Source of the DNA: Cutibacterium equinum
GTDB lineage: Bacteria > Actinomycetota > Actinomycetes > Propionibacteriales > Propionibacteriaceae
Length of the DNA stretch: 64,000 nt
Direction: 5' to 3'
NCBI RefSeq assembly: GCF_028021195.1
Contig: NZ_CP115668.1
Coordinates: forward strand, 1-64,000
A program made the translations under genes and the position numbers. Under the pieces are notes generated by a model. That model searched no databases. It saw only the letters and a program-made list of their open reading frames with translations, and had not been told where the DNA came from. Below are positions 61,170 to 64,000 of the stretch, piece by piece; position 1 is the first letter of the stretch, and each line of letters begins with the position of its first letter.

Positions 61170-61206
61170 ATGCCTTAATGATATAGGGATTAAGGTAAAT
61201 GCCTTA
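61170..61206. promoter_or_regulatory. candidate SatD operator
   Basis: CCTTAAT (61173-61179) and ATTAAGG (61189-61195) form an inverted repeat with a 9-bp AT-rich centre, and ATGCCTTA occurs at 61170-61177 and again at 61199-61206. The site lies 24 bases before the SatD start and between the two divergent genes, so it overlaps their promoters. The AT content is unusual for this genome. Confidence 0.65.
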
Positions 61207-61306
61207 GATGGCTGTGGGATCAGGGTGGATCCTGACGCCCTTCATGTCTGGCGAGGACGCCATCCGTGGGAGGATGGAGCGCACCCAAGACACATCAGGA
61301 GTCTTC

Positions 61307-62434
61307 ATGTCCAAGAAGAAGAAGGTCGGCATCCTCACGGCTGGTGGTGACTGCCCTGGCCTCAATGCCGCGATCCGTGGATTTGGCAAGGCAGCCATCC
61401 GACAGCACGCCATGGAGTTGATCGGTATCCAGGACGGCTTCCTCGGCTTGGCGCAGAATCGGACCATCCCCCTGGACACGAGTGCGCTGTCGGGCATCCT
61501 GACAGTCGGTGGGACCATTCTGGGAACCAGCCGTGACAAGGTCAATCGCATGGTCATTGATGGTGAGGAAAAAGATATGGTCCCCACCATCGTCGACAAT
61601 TACGACAGGCTGGGGCTCGATGCCCTGGTCACCCTGGGTGGCGGCGGCACCGCCAAGAACTCCTACAAACTCGCCAAGGCGGGGCTCAACGTCTTGCACC
61701 TGCCCAAGACGATCGACAACGACATCGTCGGGACCGACGACTCGTTCGGATTCTCCACGGCACTCGAGATCGCCACGGACGCCATCGATCGGCTGCACTC
61801 CACCGCCCACTCCCACCACCGCATCATCCTGGCCGAGATCATGGGCCATCGTGCCGGCTGGCTCGCTCTGGGATCGGGCATCGCCGGTGGCGCCGACATC
61901 ATCCTGCTGCCCGAGGTGCCCTACAAGCTTGACTCCATCGTCGAGGCGGTGGAGGGCCGTCGCAAGCGGGGCCTCAACTTCTCCGTCATCGCGGTGGCCG
62001 AGGGAGCTCGCGACGAAGTTGACTCCGCTGCGCTGGCTGGGGCCCAGGCCCTCGCTGACACCGCCAAGACCCCGGAGACGAAGGCTGCCGCCAAGAAGGC
62101 CAAGGCAGATCTCGAGCACTTAATGCGCGACAACACCCTCAAGTTGGCGACCCAGCTCGAGGAGGCCACCGGGCTGGAGTCGCGAGTGTCGATTCTGGGG
62201 TACGTGCAGCGTGGCGGTATCCCCTGCGCCCACGATCGGCTGTTTGCCACTCGCATGGGAACCGTGGGTGCCAAGCTCGTCGACGACGGCGAGTTCGGCG
62301 TCATGGTGGCTTCCCAAGGTGGAGAGACGACGACGGTGCCGCTCAAGGATGTCGGCGGCAAGGTGAGGTATGTGCCCTCCGACCATCCGTGGGTGAAGGC
62401 TGCTCGCGACGTCGGCACGAGCCTCGGCGATTGA
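61307..62434 (+). CDS. pfk: 6-phosphofructokinase, actinobacterial atypical / PPi-type clade
   Basis: A 375-residue PfkA-fold kinase that makes fructose-1,6-bisphosphate. N-terminal [37 protein letters not shown] (residues ~108-124) replaces the bacterial GGDGS loop; [20 protein letters not shown] has Lys134 where E. coli PfkA has Gly. [20 protein letters not shown] and the C-terminal ILGYVQRGG follow. Lys at that position is typical of PPi-dependent and some ATP-dependent group-III enzymes, so the phosphate donor is uncertain. AGGAG precedes ATG 61307, which is preferred to the long upstream frame. Confidence 0.88.
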   Translation: MSKKKKVGILTAGGDCPGLNAAIRGFGKAAIRQHAMELIGIQDGFLGLAQNRTIPLDTSALSGILTVGGTILGTSRDKVNRMVIDGEEKDMVPTIVDNYDRLGLDALVTLGGGGTAKNSYKLAKAGLNVLHLPKTIDNDIVGTDDSFGFSTALEIATDAIDRLHSTAHSHHRIILAEIMGHRAGWLALGSGIAGGADIILLPEVPYKLDSIVEAVEGRRKRGLNFSVIAVAEGARDEVDSAALAGAQALADTAKTPETKAAAKKAKADLEHLMRDNTLKLATQLEEATGLESRVSILGYVQRGGIPCAHDRLFATRMGTVGAKLVDDGEFGVMVASQGGETTTVPLKDVGGKVRYVPSDHPWVKAARDVGTSLGD

Positions 62435-62442
62435 GAGTGTCA

Positions 62443-62462
62443 CCCCTGGCCTGGGCCAGGGG
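62443..62462. terminator. bidirectional terminator between pfk and the ArsR-like gene
   Basis: CCCCTGGCC (62443-62451) and GGCCAGGGG (62454-62462) form a perfect 9-bp stem whose two central bases cannot fully close; the loop is therefore slightly wider. It lies between convergent genes. Confidence 0.6.
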
Positions 62463-62474
62463 CGTGCGTGTCGC

Positions 62475-63047
62475 TCAGGCAGCGGTGTGGACGACGCACC
62501 GCTGCCCAGGGTTGGCGTCAATGGCTGCCGACTTGCCTGTCACCCCTTCGACAACCCCGCAGTGCAGGGCACAGACCACCTGTGGGTGATCGCGGGCCAG
62601 GTCAAGGAAGGGGCAGTGGCGCAGCACGATTCCGTCCTTGTCGGGGGCGGGGGAGAAACCCATGTCCTCCAGGACGGAGATGAGGTCTGTCCTACGGCGA
62701 CGACCCCAGCGCTGACCAATGCGCGTGGCTGTCGCAGCGGGATCGTCGCTGGCGGCAACCTCCTCGACGAGCATCTGGGCCAGTAGCCGGTAGGCCCGTG
62801 GCCCCTCGTTGGTGACGAGGGTGAAGACGGTGTGTGGCCGGCCTCGAGTGGCCCGGTGTCCGCGGGTGGTCTCCACTCGTCCCTGCTCGACGAGACGATC
62901 GAGGTGGAAACGTGCCGTCGAGGGGTGAATCCCCATGTCAGCGGCGATCTGCGCGCTGGTGGCAGAGCCGCCGCGTCTCTGCAGGGCGTCGGCGACCTCG
63001 TCAATCCTCTTCTCAGACCCCGGGTCGACCAGGCTGGTGCCACTCAT
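62475..63047 (-). CDS. winged-helix regulator with C-terminal Cys cluster
   Basis: A 190-residue ArsR/SufR-like regulator. The N-terminal winged helix has SAQIAADMGIHPSTARFHLD and RLVEQGRVETTRGHRATRGR. The C-terminus holds four cysteines, Cys145 (RHCPF), Cys159, Cys163 (VCALHCG) and Cys184 (GQRCVVH), with nearby His, a layout like the Fe-S cluster of SufR-type regulators. It shares an ATGA overlap with the nitrite reductase gene, so it probably senses redox, NO or iron and controls that operon. The cluster is predicted, not shown. Confidence 0.85.
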   Translation of the reverse strand: MSGTSLVDPGSEKRIDEVADALQRRGGSATSAQIAADMGIHPSTARFHLDRLVEQGRVETTRGHRATRGRPHTVFTLVTNEGPRAYRLLAQMLVEEVAASDDPAATATRIGQRWGRRRRTDLISVLEDMGFSPAPDKDGIVLRHCPFLDLARDHPQVVCALHCGVVEGVTGKSAAIDANPGQRCVVHTAA

Positions 63048-64000
63048 GACGTCACCTCGATGATCCCCTTGGCGCCACGCTCCATCTCCACGAAGGAGTG
63101 GTTGACGAAGGTGTAGCGGCCCGGCTCCTCGAAGACCATCTCGACGAAACCCCCTTGGGCGCTGGACAGGTCAAGGGCCTGGCAGCCCCCGCCCTCCGGA
63201 TTGCCACGCTTGAGGGTGTAGGCCCCCTCCTTGAAGACGGTATCGAACTGGGTTCCGACGACGTGGAAGGAACACCCGCGGCTCGGGCCCGCGGCCAGCA
63301 CCCAGATGCGCACCCGCTCTCCAACCTTGGCCTTGAGCGGCTCGAAGACGTACTGGTTGGCGTGACCGTTGAACATCGTCAGGTCCGGGGTTTCGTTGGC
63401 GATCTTGGCCATGTTGACCTCGGCCCCGTTGCGCTCGTCGAGGTAGGTCTCCGACTGCACCAGGTAGTACTCGCGATCGGCGCGCGGCAGGTCGTGCGGG
63501 GGCACGATGACGGCGCCGAACATGCCCGCAGCGATGTGGGCTGACATCGGCATGGTGGAGCAGTGGTAGAGCCACATCCCGGCGCGAGGCAGGGTGAAGG
63601 TGTAATCCAGTTCCTGGCCCGGGGCGATGGTGCGCATCACCTCGTTGGGGGAGACGGTCCCGGCGTGGAAGTCGAGGGAGTGACCCATCGTCCCCTTGTT
63701 GACCAGGTGTACCCGCATCTGGTCGCCAATTCGGGCGTGGATGACCGGGCCCATGTAGCGGCCGTTGTAGGTCATCGCGTCGATCGTGGTGTCCGGGGCG
63801 ATCTCCTGCACGGATTCCTCGACGGTCAGGGTCATCGCGTGGACGCGCCCGGCAAGTAGTGGGGGGACGACGGCGTCGCGGGTTGTCAACCCCTTGCCGG
63901 GGGCCTTCGTGAGGTCGATCTTGCGGCGAGGATCGGCCGAACCTGCCTGGTCGTCGTGCCCGCCGGCTGCTGAAGCCCCATTGACCTGGACCTGCAGCAC
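63044..64000 (-). CDS. copper-containing nitrite reductase / multicopper oxidase, NirK type (5' partial)
   Basis: At least 318 residues are visible and the frame runs off the window on the 5' side. It is a two-cupredoxin-domain enzyme. Copper ligands expected for NirK appear as HSLDFHAG (type 1 His, catalytic Asp, type 2 His), MWLYHCSTMPMSAHIAAGMF (type 2 His, type 1 Cys, His and Met) and CSFHVVGTQFD (third type 2 His). This set supports nitrite reduction to NO rather than a laccase. The protein acts outside the membrane; the export signal lies beyond the edge. The Cys-rich regulator is encoded directly after it. Confidence 0.85.
   Translation of the reverse strand: MLQVQVNGASAAGGHDDQAGSADPRRKIDLTKAPGKGLTTRDAVVPPLLAGRVHAMTLTVEESVQEIAPDTTIDAMTYNGRYMGPVIHARIGDQMRVHLVNKGTMGHSLDFHAGTVSPNEVMRTIAPGQELDYTFTLPRAGMWLYHCSTMPMSAHIAAGMFGAVIVPPHDLPRADREYYLVQSETYLDERNGAEVNMAKIANETPDLTMFNGHANQYVFEPLKAKVGERVRIWVLAAGPSRGCSFHVVGTQFDTVFKEGAYTLKRGNPEGGGCQALDLSSAQGGFVEMVFEEPGRYTFVNHSFVEMERGAKGIIEVTS

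Overview
The window is GC-rich DNA with actinobacterial coding style: ATGA/GTGA start-stop overlaps, few gaps, long shadow frames opposite real genes. The mix of a Tad pilus locus with a LysM/BTAD protein, a pyrophosphate/atypical-type phosphofructokinase, an MMPL-YhgE pair and a SatD gene fits the Propionibacteriaceae, probably Cutibacterium or a close relative. This is inferred from gene content and protein style; no 16S gene is present, so species is not claimed.

Region by region: (1) 1-4.25 kb holds the end of a polar amino acid ABC ATPase, a HisC-type aminotransferase behind a folded leader, a patatin-like lipase, a GNAT acetyltransferase and a lipoprotein. (2) 4.27-12.98 kb is a compact Tad/Flp pilus operon (SAF protein, TadZ-like, TadA, TadB, TadC, small pilin-like protein, two TadE-like pseudopilins, LysM-BTAD membrane protein) preceded by a cluster of DnaA-box-like sites. 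(3) 12.99-16.3 kb has an MFS exporter and formate-tetrahydrofolate ligase. (4) 16.36-22.05 kb is a LacI-controlled sugar ABC importer plus sulfatase operon with a perfect palindromic operator. (5) 22.1-28.35 kb has small hypothetical genes, a sigma-factor-like gene with four exactly 21-bp-spaced repeats upstream, a MacB/FtsX-type ABC exporter and a LuxR-type response regulator. (6) 28.4-41.1 kb is a mannose-glycan catabolic island: ABC importer, DeoR repressor, GH4, GH38, phosphodiesterase, HAD phosphatase, GH125 and PfkB kinase. It separates the response regulator from a NarL/DesK-type histidine kinase that looks like its missing partner. (7) 41.1-52.05 kb has the kinase, galE, TetR-MMPL-YhgE, and a second FtsX-type ABC exporter. 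(8) 52.05-54.8 kb is a decayed accessory zone: two ISL3-type transposase remnants, a broken Abi-like gene, AT-rich sequence and orphan small genes. (9) 54.8-64 kb is housekeeping metabolism: succinate-semialdehyde dehydrogenase, ClC channel, glycogen phosphorylase, SatD pair, phosphofructokinase, and a Cys-rich ArsR-like regulator overlapping a NirK-type copper nitrite reductase that runs off the window.

Together the genes describe a surface-associated commensal-type lifestyle: adhesive Tad pili, uptake of sulfated and mannose-rich host or yeast glycans, glycogen turnover and anaerobic nitrite reduction. The most unusual signals are the island that splits a two-component system, the MMPL transporter fused to a degenerate ABC ATPase-like domain, the 21-bp iteron-like array, a tRNA-Val-like fold in the glycan operon leader, a pseudoknot-capable leader before the aminotransferase and the DnaA-box cluster before the pilus operon.
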